Shown here piece after piece: positions 49,006 through 58,834 of a stretch of 64,000 bases of DNA. The position numbers and the translations under genes are program-made. The notes beneath the pieces are model-generated. The model was not told the DNA's origin, made no database searches, and was given only the letters and a program-made list of their open reading frames with translations. The DNA is taken from NCBI RefSeq assembly GCF_014529535.1, contig NC_050738.1, positions 1,240,001 through 1,304,000 on the forward strand. The letters run 5' to 3'. Position 1 is the stretch's first letter. Every line of letters begins with the position of its first letter. The stretch comes from Bradysia coprophila. Its lineage: Eukaryota; Arthropoda; Insecta; Diptera; Sciaridae.

Positions 49006-50200
49006 GACCCGTACGAAGTACTGGGGTCTTATGCGTTTACGCATACATCCGTAACACGTCGAATTGGACTCCCTGAGTAAGGGGAAACCTATTGTGGTTG
49101 TCTAGAGATGCCAAATCAGTGAAAAAAAATGTCCGTCTGTCCGTCTGCACGATAACTTGAGTAAAACGCATCCGATTTTGAAAATTCTTTTTTTCCCGTT
49201 TGGTAATGTCAAAAGACAGGCTAAGTTCGAAGATGAGTGATTTTGGATCGACCCTTCCCGAGCTGTGGCCCAATAAGTGCTTTACGGTTTTTCGAAGATA
49301 TCTCCGGACATTTAAACGTTACACTTGTAACTGATACGTCAAATAAAAGGTATTTACAATACCGATCGACAAAAAAAAGTTTATGGAAATCGGATGACCG
49401 ACTGGTGAGTTAGACCCCTTGGTGTGGAACAGGCACAGGGCGGCAAGCAGTTTTTGCTTGTAGGTCGGCCACATTTGAACATATTTCGTCTGTTTTAGCT
49501 TTATTAGATAGGTATTGACCGTACCAATCAGGGAAAAAAAAGTTTTTGAAATTATGTTCTCCGGAGCGTGAGCTAGGTCTCTTGGAGTGAGCTCTTATCT
49601 GGCTACTCGGCCGTACAGTGAACGTGGAGTATTTTGTCAATATCTCGAGTAAATTTTGACCGAATTTCATGAATTTTTTTTTGTTTGAAAGGTATTAACG
49701 AATGTAAAGCGTCGGTAAAATTTCCGATCTCCTAACAAAATGGCTGCCGGTGGCCATATTGGATTTTAATAAAAGTGATATATCTTGGGAAAAATGGTAC
49801 TTAGAGAGTTTCTGTTAACATGGAAATAATGTGTTAAGTGTGAGGGGTTTCAGGGATTCCATATATGGACATCTATATATATCTATATTCACCTATATTG
49901 AGCTATATACAGGCATATAGAGCTATATAATAGCATATTCATCTGTGAAATGTTTATTTATAGGAAAATATAGGTAAATATAGCGGTATATAGCTGTTTA
50001 AATAGGAATTTATGAAAGTTGACTTCGTATGGGGCTGTCTATATTGCCTCCGGCAATTTATTTGTATATGCTAACAAGGCAAAGAAAGATAATGTAAGTG
50101 ATTTTAAAGGGCGAATAGCTTTTCAGTAGAGAATGAAGTAAAAGAAATGAAGAGTTTCACAGTAAAGGCTTTTGATACGAATAGGTGTTTCGTACGGGTC
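49006..50200. mobile_element. Family B TIR element, copy 2 (about 1.2 kb)
   Basis: Starts GACCCGTACGAAGTACTGGG and ends GTTTCGTACGGGTC. It shares almost all of its sequence with 51785-52890, including AACACGTCGAATTGGACTCC, GTCCGTCTGTCCGTCTGCAC, the GCCGAGTAGCCAGAT block and the TATAGCTATAT-type block. Both copies are followed by the same GGCGTTAGCTATGTTTTT, so the true end may lie about 17 bp further. It begins 110 bp beyond the stop of Cry-like copy 1. Confidence 0.7.
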
Positions 50201-51596
50201 GGCGTTAGCTATGTTTTTTTTCATAATTCTGTCATCTGCCACCATGTCTTGACATCTATTAATGACCATCACCATCAAGTTTAACGTACACAGAATTTTA
50301 TGCTTTTGGATCCATGTTACTTTTTAGTAGGTTACAATGTGAGAACTAGTTTTTTATATCCTGGTACAGATTGATCTATGGATAGGGCTTTTCGCCCCGT
50401 ACTTTTTTTTTGCAAAAATTCTGAGAACGCCACTTTTTTCATAAAATGTCCTCAATGGTCGTCTTTTTTCAAAACATCTTTTAGGTAAGTTTGACGGAGC
50501 TCATACCCACAGAGCAAAAAGAAATTCGGTGCACGGCTTCACATAACGACTTTCTATAAAATTCCGTTGTCTCATATCCTTCAACTTACAACATGAATTA
50601 CACCAGACCTGGACATAGTGCATGAAAAAGTCGTAATTATTCGTTGGAAATCATTTTTTGGTCCTCTTTTTCGATAGTAGAGACGTTCTATTACTTCCAT
50701 CGATCAAAGTATTTTTTAAATTGGTTGATTTCAAATCTTGTACTTCAATTTTTTCTAACGTGCATTTTACTATATAAATGACAATATTACCCAGAGCTTG
50801 TTACTATTTTTGTTCTCATTATCGATTCGATAACAGATGCATATATAGTCGTATGTGACAGGTCAGATCTAGAGAAATATGCAATTTTCCAAACTCGTGA
50901 TTGGCCTGATTGTCAAATTATTTCATCAATTCATTCATATTCAATTTACGAAATAAGGACAACTGCGACCCCTGAGAAAAGCTTTTTCGGTAATTAAAAA
51001 TCTGGAAAATTTCCAAAAATTCTCGCAAAACTGCAAAAAGTATGACTCTATGAATACAATAAAGTTTGTTCAAAGAGTGTTGTAGGGCTAAAGGCACCTT
51101 TAGCATTCCACTAATGTAACTGTCGAATCTGATAATTCTCTTAATGTAGGCATTAAAAAATTGAAAAATCTTTTACTTCATTTTCTAGCATGAATTTTTC
51201 TATTATATTACGTTACCATCGACTAATCAACTATTTTTGTTGTCGCTGTCGATATGGCCTAATTATTTTATTCATTTATTATGCCAATTCAACAGCCTAT
51301 TAAGTGTCCACTCCACTAAACAAAAAGTAATTCATGAGAGAGCCGTGAGAGAGCACTCTGTCAAATAAACAAAGAGAAAATTGAAAAAGTTCGATTTTGT
51401 CTCTCACACGGAGTACTTTTTTGGTAAGAGGAAACTAAGCATTACAGCCAATAACAGAATCAACCATTACAAATAATCAAATTGGAAAGATTTAAATAAT
51501 ACATCCAACTGTTAATGTTATTAGCTGACAATAGGGTGTTTCAATAGCCACAAAGTAGATCACGGTGCGCTTGAAAAAATGTAAAAAAAAAAGTTC

Positions 51597-51690
51597 TTGC
51601 ATATTCAGTTTAACTGTGGAAAAGGGTTTGTGGTGTCGATACAACACTTTTTCGTTCCGGCACAACATAATGTTAACGGTAAATTTTACA
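51597..51690 (-). repeat. Family D fragment (inverted copy)
   Basis: Contains TTTTTCGTTCCGGCACAAC and GTTAACGGTAAATTTTACA, the reverse complement of the core at 4600-4680 and 52915-53045. It stops about 95 bp before the third family B copy. Confidence 0.6.
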
Positions 51691-51784
51691 AATATTTGAC
51701 TAAAACTGATCTTTTCCATAAATTTTTGAAATTTTGTAGAAAATGATGAAAAAAATATTGTTTCATACAGACGTCTCTTTATTA

Positions 51785-52890
51785 GACCCGTAAGAAGTAC
51801 TGGGGTCTTATAGGTTTACGCATACGTTTGTAACACGTCGAATTGGACTCCCTGAGTAAGGGGAAACCTATTGTGGTTGTCCAGAGATGCCAAATCAGCA
51901 AGAAAAAAAATGTCCGTCTGTCCGTCCGTGCGTCCGTCCGTCCATCTGTCTGTCTGCACGATAACTTGAGTAAAACGCATCCGATTTTGAAAATTCTTTT
52001 TTTCCCCGTTTGGTAATGTCAAAAGACAGGCTAAGTTCGAAGATGAGTGATTTTGGATCGACCCCTCCTGAGCTGGGGCCCAATAAGTGCTTTACGGTTT
52101 TTCGAAGATATCTCCGGACATTTAAACGTTAAACTTGTAAGTGATACGTCAAATAAAAGGTATTTACAATACCGATCGACAAAAAAAAAGTTTATGGAAA
52201 TCGGATGACCGACTTGTGAGTTAGACCCCTTGGTGTGAAACAGGCACAGGGCGGCAAGCAGTTTTTGCTTGTAGGTCGGCCAAATTTGAACATATTTCGT
52301 TCGTTTTAGCTTTATTAGATAGGTATTGACCGTACCAATCAGGGAATTTTTATGAAATTATGTTCTCCGGAGCGTGAGCAAGGTCTCTTGGAGTGAGCTC
52401 TTATCTGGCTACTCGGCCGTACAGTGAACGTGGAGTATTTTGTCAATATCTCGAGTAAATTTTGACCGAATTTCATGAATTTTTTTTTGTTTGAAAGGTA
52501 TTAACGAATGTAACGCGTCGGTACTATTTCCGGGACATAAAAGCACATATGGAAATCTATATATACCTATATACAGCTATATTGAGCTATATACAGACAT
52601 ATAGAGCTATATAATAGCATATTCCTCTGTGAAATGTTTATTTACAGTGAAATATAGGTAAATATAGCGGTATATAGCTGTTTAAATAGGAATTTATGAA
52701 ATTTGACTTCGTACGGGGCTGTCTATATTGCCTCCGGCAATTTAATTGTATATGATAACAAGGCAAAGAGTGGATAATGTAAGTGATTTAAAAGGGAGAA
52801 TAGTTTTTCAGCAGAGGAGAAAATGAAGTAAGAGAAATGAAGAGTTTCACATTAAAGGCTTTTGATACGAATAGGTGTTTCGTACGGGTC
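51785..52890. mobile_element. Family B TIR element, copy 3 (about 1.1 kb)
   Basis: Same ends and order as 49006-50200 but with about 90 bp less, missing the stretch around the GGCCATATTGGA block. The simple GTCC/GTCT run is longer here (51911-51957). It has the same orientation as copy 2. Confidence 0.7.
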
Positions 52891-52914
52891 GGCGTTAGCT
52901 ATGTTTTTGTTTAA

Positions 52915-53045
52915 ATTTACCGTCAACATTAAGTTGTGCCGGAACAAAAAAAATTTGTCTCGATCCCACAAACCCTATTCCACAGTAAAACTGATTAAGC
53001 AAGAACTTTTTTATTTAAACTTTTTCAAGCTCACTGTGAGATTAC
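52915..53045 (+). repeat. Family D fragment
   Basis: Follows the third family B copy. Shares TTTACCGTCAACATTAAGTT-like sequence, TGTGCCGGAACAAAAAA and CCCTATTCCACAGT with the inverted copy at 51597-51690. The pair flanks the family B element as inverted repeats. Confidence 0.6.
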
Positions 53046-53112
53046 TCGTACACGGTTCTTGGGAACTAATTCGAAGGAATTTTATGCAAACATGGACTGA
53101 ACATTGTATGTA

Positions 53113-53274
53113 GAGTAAAGTTGACCAGGCAGGCCCTACATTTTTTGCGAATAAAATTTTTCAATTTATGTCCCTGTTCATTTGAGTTCATTTTCATACA
53201 GTGTATTAGGTCCCTTATTTGACGTTTCGAAAATGAACCGCTCCTGCCTGGTTTATTTTACTCTGCCGTGCTAA
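53113..53274. mobile_element. MITE family E, copy 1 (degenerate)
   Basis: Left end GAGTAAAGTTGACCAGGCAG and right end CTGCCTGGTTTATTTTACTC are inverted repeats. The interior (AGGTCCCTTATTTGACGTTT, ATGAACCGCTCC) matches 58410-58610. No clean target duplication remains. Confidence 0.7.
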
Positions 53275-54062
53275 AACGATAAAGACCAGCAACTTTGTTG
53301 TTTCAATTTGAAGACACACGATCATGCATTAAATACAAAGGTTATCCCAATTGTTGTTGCAACTGAACCGTCTATATGACTTAATCAAACCGTTAATAGA
53401 TAAAGAAACTACATTGTTTAGCACGGTATAACGAGAACAGTTTTTACATTAAAAGCTAAATAGCAAAGGGGTGGACGCCAGTAAATTATGTGAGGAGAAA
53501 TACACATGAACTGAATTTTTTTTTACTATGGAAATTTTTGTTATTTGGGAAATGTATTTTTGTGACGGTTAGTGCATAACTCTACTCATGTAAGAATTCA
53601 GAGCATGTAATGGTCAAAATGTCAATAAAGATTCAAGAAAATCGTGAAAATTTGCAGAAATTATTTTCATGAAGGTTCGAAATTCGCAGGTTTTTTTCGC
53701 AGATACTTCACAGACATCGTCTAGATGCACTTCCTTTTCACTTGGCAATTATTTTTTATCTTTCTGAGACTCTCATAGTATCTTCTAGTTCTTCTCTGCT
53801 ATAGTTGGCAAAAATAAAGGAGGAAACAATTCTTCTTGTAATCTTTGACCTTACCGATTTAATGAGACTGAGTTGCATTGCGACCATTAAAATAAACAAG
53901 TAGGGTGGATGAGTCCAATTTTATTTTCTTCGCAAAGTCTATTTCTTATATTCACGGGTGTCATTCGGTAAGTAGTTTTAAGGTTGGTGTTTTCCTTGAA
54001 AACTGTCTATTATTTGAACTTGAAATAGACCATAAAATATTGAAAGGAAGGAGTTACACAGG

Positions 54063-54199
54063 GGTAGGGTAATCTCGCACACCACACAAATTCATGGTGT
54101 GCGAGATTCACCTCTAAGTGGTGAATCTCGCACAGTCATGACTTTTCGTTACATGTCGTAAAAGGACGCATACTATGATCGCGTGTGCGAGATTCCCCG
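54063..54199. repeat. Hairpin cluster with four copies of AATCTCGCACA
   Basis: AATCTCGCACA occurs twice and its complement TGTGCGAGATT twice in alternating order within 137 bp (54070, 54097, 54123, 54183). The pairs can form two adjacent stems or one long stem. It may be a small element; it lies about 410 bp before the start of Cry-like copy 2. Confidence 0.7.
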
Positions 54200-54611
54200 A
54201 CACCGTTACTTACTGGAATTTTTGTGTACCGTGTACCTATGGTATTCGAGAACTACGCATACTTAGCAGTTCAAAATATGGGCATGTTGATCCGGAATAA
54301 TATCTGGTTGGAAAGGAATCGATTTTTTGTGGTAAACATTTGTTTGACATCTTTAATGATCGTAAAAGAAACGAAAGAAAGAAGCTACCAATCGTACATC
54401 TTCCGATTTTTATGGTAATTATTAAGTACCTTGAAGATTGGAAACCCCTCTAGACGGAGCTCCATGTTAGTCTAATTTTTGTCTCGTGTACAACGCTGAG
54501 GGTGTAAAATTGTTAAACCGATCCATCCTAACTGGTACATAAAGGCTTTAATGTTAGCTAAGCCGAAGATGTTATTCAGTTCTTGACAGTACCCCATCAA
54601 TCCTCGAAAGG

Positions 54612-56299
54612 ATGAGTCGTCCAATTTTATTTGTGCTGCTAATCTTAGCTGCTTCTTTCCCTCTCAATGATGGAATGGATAAGGTGGAAGATGATTTTTT
54701 TTCGCAAACTGTTTTTCGTTTGAATTTGAAGTTATTTCTCCTGAATTTTAGGCTAAATCGTTCAAAGATTTTTTAAAAAAGCAAGGAAAAAATTTGGGTG
54801 GTCTTTATGGAGGTGTGAAAGAATCATATGACGTTCTGTCGAGGTATCACGAAGATATTCATACGGATCTGGAATTGGCCAAAACGATTGGTGATGCAGT
54901 TGTGCCTATAATTGCAGCTGGATTGAATTTCATTCCAGTCGCTGGACCGATTATTTCTGGCATTTTTGGTGGACTGTGGACGGCACTTTCGCCACTAATG
55001 GAAACTGATAGACAGCAGAAGGATCCAATACAAGCATTGCAGGATGAGATGGTAGAGTACGTCAATAAACGTATAAAGGACGCAGAGAATCGAATGAACG
55101 AAACTATGAAGGGAAGATTCCGTGAAATTTTTGCTAAGTCGATTTATGCCAAGAAGACCAGAGACATGTGAGTGTTACTAAAAGCAAAGCAAATTGTTCT
55201 ATTTCAATCTCTTTGACTTTAAATGTGAATAATACCGAGTTACAGGTATATTTGTGATAAGTACGGTGAAGCCTCACGTATATTCACCCAGCAAATCGAG
55301 GAGAAACAGGCTGTGAGTGCACTGCAACGATCAGTCGTCAGCAGCTATCTTAACGATTGTGACAATTTTTTGAAAGATACTGCCGAAGGTTTTGACTTCC
55401 CTGAATTTGCTGACGTTCTTTGGATACCCGCTGTTCAGTCAACATTAACTCGATTAGCCCTTCTAACCGAAGCAATTTATTGGGGCGAAGAGTTGGGAAT
55501 GATTCCAGAAATAATCTACAATTTCCATTATGAAACAACGCGTGACGTTAAGAGGCAATTGGACCGTTTCCGAGACGCTATGGCCATTGCTCGTGAGAGT
55601 ATGAAGAAAACCAACAAGCGATACGAATTCACCGAGCAAGAAATCGACGGTTGTAGAATGCAGGCTATGCTTCCATACTTCGATACGAGCGTTTATCCGA
55701 AGGGAATGCCAAAACGATCGTCGACTTGGAATGATTTTGCCAAACAGGAGAACACAACCGGCGTGTATCATGCCCAATACTTCTATCGCGAGGAAAATCC
55801 TCGGTTGCAAGATACGATAATGAATTGTTTTATGGGTTCGTTGATCACAACTACTTCGAAGGAAGTACAAATGGAATATTTTATCGAAAATGGGAAAAGC
55901 TACGAAGTTAGGCTGATTTACAGAACCACCGATCTGTTCAGTTGGAAGGGATTTGGATTCTTCGGAACTGAATATTTTGAATTTGGTAAAATTGACTCAG
56001 AATATCCGGAAGAAGATAGATTCCTTTTGGAGACAACAATGGAGGATTCCCATTGTGATGAAAAGCAAGTGGAACGAAACGGCAAAAAGACGGCATCCTA
56101 TTCTTGCTATACACCGGAAAGACCTTCCGGCGTGTTGTACGACAAAAGTAAATTTATTATCGAGAGAGTTCTAGCTGGAGTGTATACTGACCCGTCTAAT
56201 ACTAAAACCGTTAGAGGAAAATGTGATGAAGGCTGCGAACTTTTTGGCATTGAAATTATTCAGCTTGGTACGCTAGAAACTAGTTTAAAGTACTACTGA
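54612..56299 (+). CDS. Secreted delta-endotoxin (Cry) domain I-like protein, copy 2
   Basis: Three exons, 54612-54683, 54752-55167 and 55246-56299, give 513 residues. Exon 2 has the same length (416 nt) as in copy 1 and both introns have identical phase. The signal peptide (MSRPILFVLLILA), the hydrophobic helix with G-L-N-F-I-P-V-A-G-P and the alpha6-7-like segment with YWGEELGM are retained. Exon 3 is the most conserved: long runs are the same as in copy 1, for example EFTEQEIDGCRMQAMLPYFD. Changes concentrate in exon 2 and the last third. Open frame, splice sites and polyadenylation signal (AATAAA near 56463) are intact, so both copies look active. Confidence 0.65.
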
Positions 56300-56520
56300 C
56301 CACGCACTTCTATCTGAGCACACTACACAAATTATTCACTTTGTAGATTGATTATAGATTGAAACGTAGCGGCAAAGTTGCAGTGTTTCAGTGTAACATT
56401 TCATATTTTTAGAATTGCTAAATGTCCCATCACTCACGTTATGGTTCGGCATTCATTTTATCAATAAAATATAAATCAACCAACAAATCAGTTGACTTGT
56501 TACATATAATGTGAACGCAA

Positions 56521-56593
56521 GATGTGGGCAGGTTGCATACTTTTTGGCATTGAAGCTATTTAGATTGCAGCGTATGACACTTTGGAGTACTAA
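56521..56593 (+). pseudogene. 3' relic of a third Cry-like gene copy
   Basis: The stretch ACTTTTTGGCATTGAAGCTA with its flanks aligns with the last 23 or so codons of the two intact genes (copy 2 has ACTTTTTGGCATTGAAATTA), including the codons for the Cys before it and a stop at the matching place (TAA, 56591-56593). An in-frame TAG interrupts it. Upstream coding sequence is gone: the preceding bases belong to the 3' flank of copy 2. It shows that the array once had at least three members. Confidence 0.65.
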
Positions 56594-57559
56594 ACATGTA
56601 CCGTGAGTCCACCGTCCACAGATTTTTCTTGTTTTCGGCGTGTAATGGTAGGTTACATTGGATGCTACGAAAGTTATTCATTACATGAGGTGACAGTTCA
56701 GTGATAGAAGCAACTCTCAATTGTGTTTTTGAGCATCAAGCTTCGGTTACTGTTGGACAAGTGTAGAGTGGGTACATCCGAGTCGAAGGCGAGTTACATA
56801 GCTACTTGTCGACGAAAAAGTGTTGCCAAACCAAGTTGCTCAAAACCACACGAGTGAGTTGGCGAGGATCACAAAGTTGTTTCCGAAGTAATGTTGATTC
56901 CTACATAGGAAACTGAAAAAATAAACCGGAAACAGTCCACATGTAATGGACCATTTTCGCAATGAGGCTAATTGCTATGTAATGGTCAACTTTCGCATGG
57001 GGCAGATAGTAAACTGTTATGCTGGCGTTGTAAAATGAATGAGATGAAAAACAACAGGAAATTTACTGTGTTCGAATTTTCGTATAATTTTCTTTCGGTT
57101 TTAAATTTCATTCTTAAAATTGTTACATGTCGGATCGTTGGTATGTTTTGTTTTCGTTCTTCTGAATTTTTCTTTGTCGGCACAATAAAACTGAACCAAT
57201 AAGTTAGTCGATTTGTTTGCTAAACTCAGCGTCCAGCTGTTTATGATTTATAACTTATCATCACTTACGATCTCTATTAATAGATCATCATCAGGTTCAA
57301 CGTACACACGTAATGTCTTTGGAATTTTCCGCATTACTGAAAGTGGGTTAGTGATGAAATTAATGACGTCAGCCAGTTTAGGAGTGGTTTAGTTATATTG
57401 AACCACGAGAAAGGTGAACATATTTCTTCACAGATTCCCATCACAATCAGTAGCTCCGTTTCAGTACTTTTTGAGTAAGGTAGTTGATTTATCTGCGTTC
57501 TCCGACGAGTTACCACAAAATACGTTTAGGATACGTAGCTACAGTCCGGTAAAAAATAG
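56594..57559. other. Intergenic DNA downstream of the Cry-like array
   Basis: A segment near 57185-57220 (CAATAAAACTGAACC then AGTCGATTTGTTTGC) resembles the polyadenylation regions of the two intact Cry-like genes. It may be the 3' UTR end of the third copy, displaced from its coding relic by an insertion. Nothing else is recognisable. Confidence 0.4.
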
Positions 57560-57844
57560 TTAGAAATTCTCATTTATCGCCGATCGTCCTTGCGACCATG
57601 CAGTGTGTATAGATAAATATCCATCGTAATTTGTAGTGGGTGTAAATAAGCTCGGTCGTTCTTCAACACAATTGGAATCCGTTACAATTTCAACCATCCG
57701 CTCTTTAACAGCCACTTTGGGTGAATTAATATTTTTTTGCGTGCAAATGCAAACTAGGCTTATTGTCCATGTCAGGAAAGCAAAGACACACAACACTAAA
57801 AATGCAACCAATGCTGCGAATACAATTATTTCGTCGGTTGACAT
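57560..57844 (-). CDS. Small single-pass membrane protein, unknown
   Basis: A 94-codon open frame encodes a short acidic N-terminus, one strongly hydrophobic segment (about residues 6-33, ALVAFLVLCVFAFLTWTISL) and a polar tail of 60 residues. There is no cleavable signal site, so a type III or type I topology is likely. A TATA box (TATAAATA on the minus strand, plus coordinates 58107-58114) lies 263 nt upstream of the ATG and could serve it with a 5' UTR of about 230 nt. I do not recognise the family. Lack of introns and small size make it provisional. Confidence 0.45.
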   Translation of the reverse strand: MSTDEIIVFAALVAFLVLCVFAFLTWTISLVCICTQKNINSPKVAVKERMVEIVTDSNCVEERPSLFTPTTNYDGYLSIHTAWSQGRSAINENF

Positions 57845-58106
57845 TACTCAAAGCGATTAAAGTCGAGAAGAAAAAATCTATTTTCAAGCTACAATAGGAC
57901 ACCGAGGGCAAAAGGGAAACAAGAACAAAAAATTATCTCAGAACGTTTACGACTTCGCTGTATTATCTTTGTTGTATTCGGTGTGGAAACTACACGAGAA
58001 CTGGATCGTACCGTGATACGTCTGCGTGTTTACGAGTGACTAAATTAAGATTCTCTCCATTCGTTCGTTCGTTGTTATTATGAAAATCTCACGGTCCGTT
58101 TGGAGT

Positions 58107-58114
58107 TATTTATA
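58107..58114 (-). promoter_or_regulatory. TATA box, minus strand
   Basis: A full TATAAATA match on the minus strand. The nearest downstream minus-strand gene is the small membrane protein at 57560-57844. No initiator can be confirmed. Confidence 0.4.
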
Positions 58115-58409
58115 ACTGATGCACAATCGAATCGAACATATCATTCAGTCACTCGTAGTAAAACTAGGCCCCACCACTTGGGTGTGTCAGGTCCCTTGGC
58201 TTCTTCTCTATATTGATGATACTACAAAAAACATAAGCCTAAAAATGCTGTATTGAATTAAAAACTGCCGTTAAAATAAACAAGGAAATCGAAGGCATAG
58301 GTTAGGAGATAATACAGTAGGAAGTAGACAAACATTCACAAATAATTGTTTTTTTTAACTGCATCCAATTAAACCGATAGCCCAAAAAATATTTCTGATT
58401 CAATAAAAC

Positions 58410-58610
58410 CACGGCAGAGTAAAATAAACCAGGCAGGAGCGGTTCATTTTCGAAACGTCAAATAAGGGACCTAATCACGGGATGAAAATGAACTGAAATG
58501 AACACTGACACAAATTGAAAAATTTTATTCGCAAAATATCAAGGGCTACTAGATTATTCAGGTCCCTAGTCAAACAAGCGCTCCTGCCTGGTTAACTTTA
58601 CTCTGTCGTG
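58410..58610. mobile_element. MITE family E, copy 2, 201 bp with 7-bp TSD
   Basis: Ends CACGGCAGAGTAAA and TTTACTCTGTCGTG are inverted (one mismatch), and the arms continue through ACCAGGCAGGAGCG. The flanks carry the same 7 bp, ATAAAAC (58403-58409 and 58611-58617). The interior is noncoding. A degenerate relative lies at 53113-53274. Confidence 0.8.
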
Positions 58611-58617
58611 ATAAAAC

Positions 58618-58834
58618 ATAACACCTTCATTCGTAAAATGATAAATTCCCTAGGCTTAAACGGAACACCTTTATGTTCCTATTCATAAAAGGAGAAATTA
58701 TGTTAGAATCGAGCAGAACACATCTACGCTTCTTTTCGTAAAGGAAGAAATTCTGATAGAGTCGAGCGTAGCACTTCTACCCCTCTTCGCAGGAGCAGAA
58801 ATTCCGTGGGGTTGAAGAGAATACCTTTACATTC
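58618..58834 (+). repeat. Degenerate tandem repeats left of the reverse transcriptase
   Basis: About four units of roughly 50-60 bp share the pattern TTCNTAAAAGGAGAAATTCT, then GTCGAGCAGAACAC and TCTACGTTC. The same units occur after the reverse transcriptase at 60590-60716 in the same orientation. They resemble terminal tandem repeats of the element. Confidence 0.65.

Larger units (their letters stand above)
48896..54611. other. Repeat-filled spacer between the two Cry-like genes
   Basis: This 5.7 kb spacer holds two long family B copies, two family D fragments, one MITE of family E and a hairpin cluster, each listed separately. No other gene is supported. The open frame at 54185-54418 is AT-rich, starts inside the hairpin cluster and is not convincing. 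Confidence 0.5.

Noticed and set aside
49410-49670. 86-codon open frame shared by family B copies
   Set aside because: It changes frame or stops in each other copy and covers noncoding repeat sequence; no transposase motif.
47212-56299. Bacterial contamination as the source of the Cry-like genes
   Set aside because: Both genes have two short GT-AG introns, eukaryotic polyadenylation signals, and sit among insect genes and shared insect repeats.
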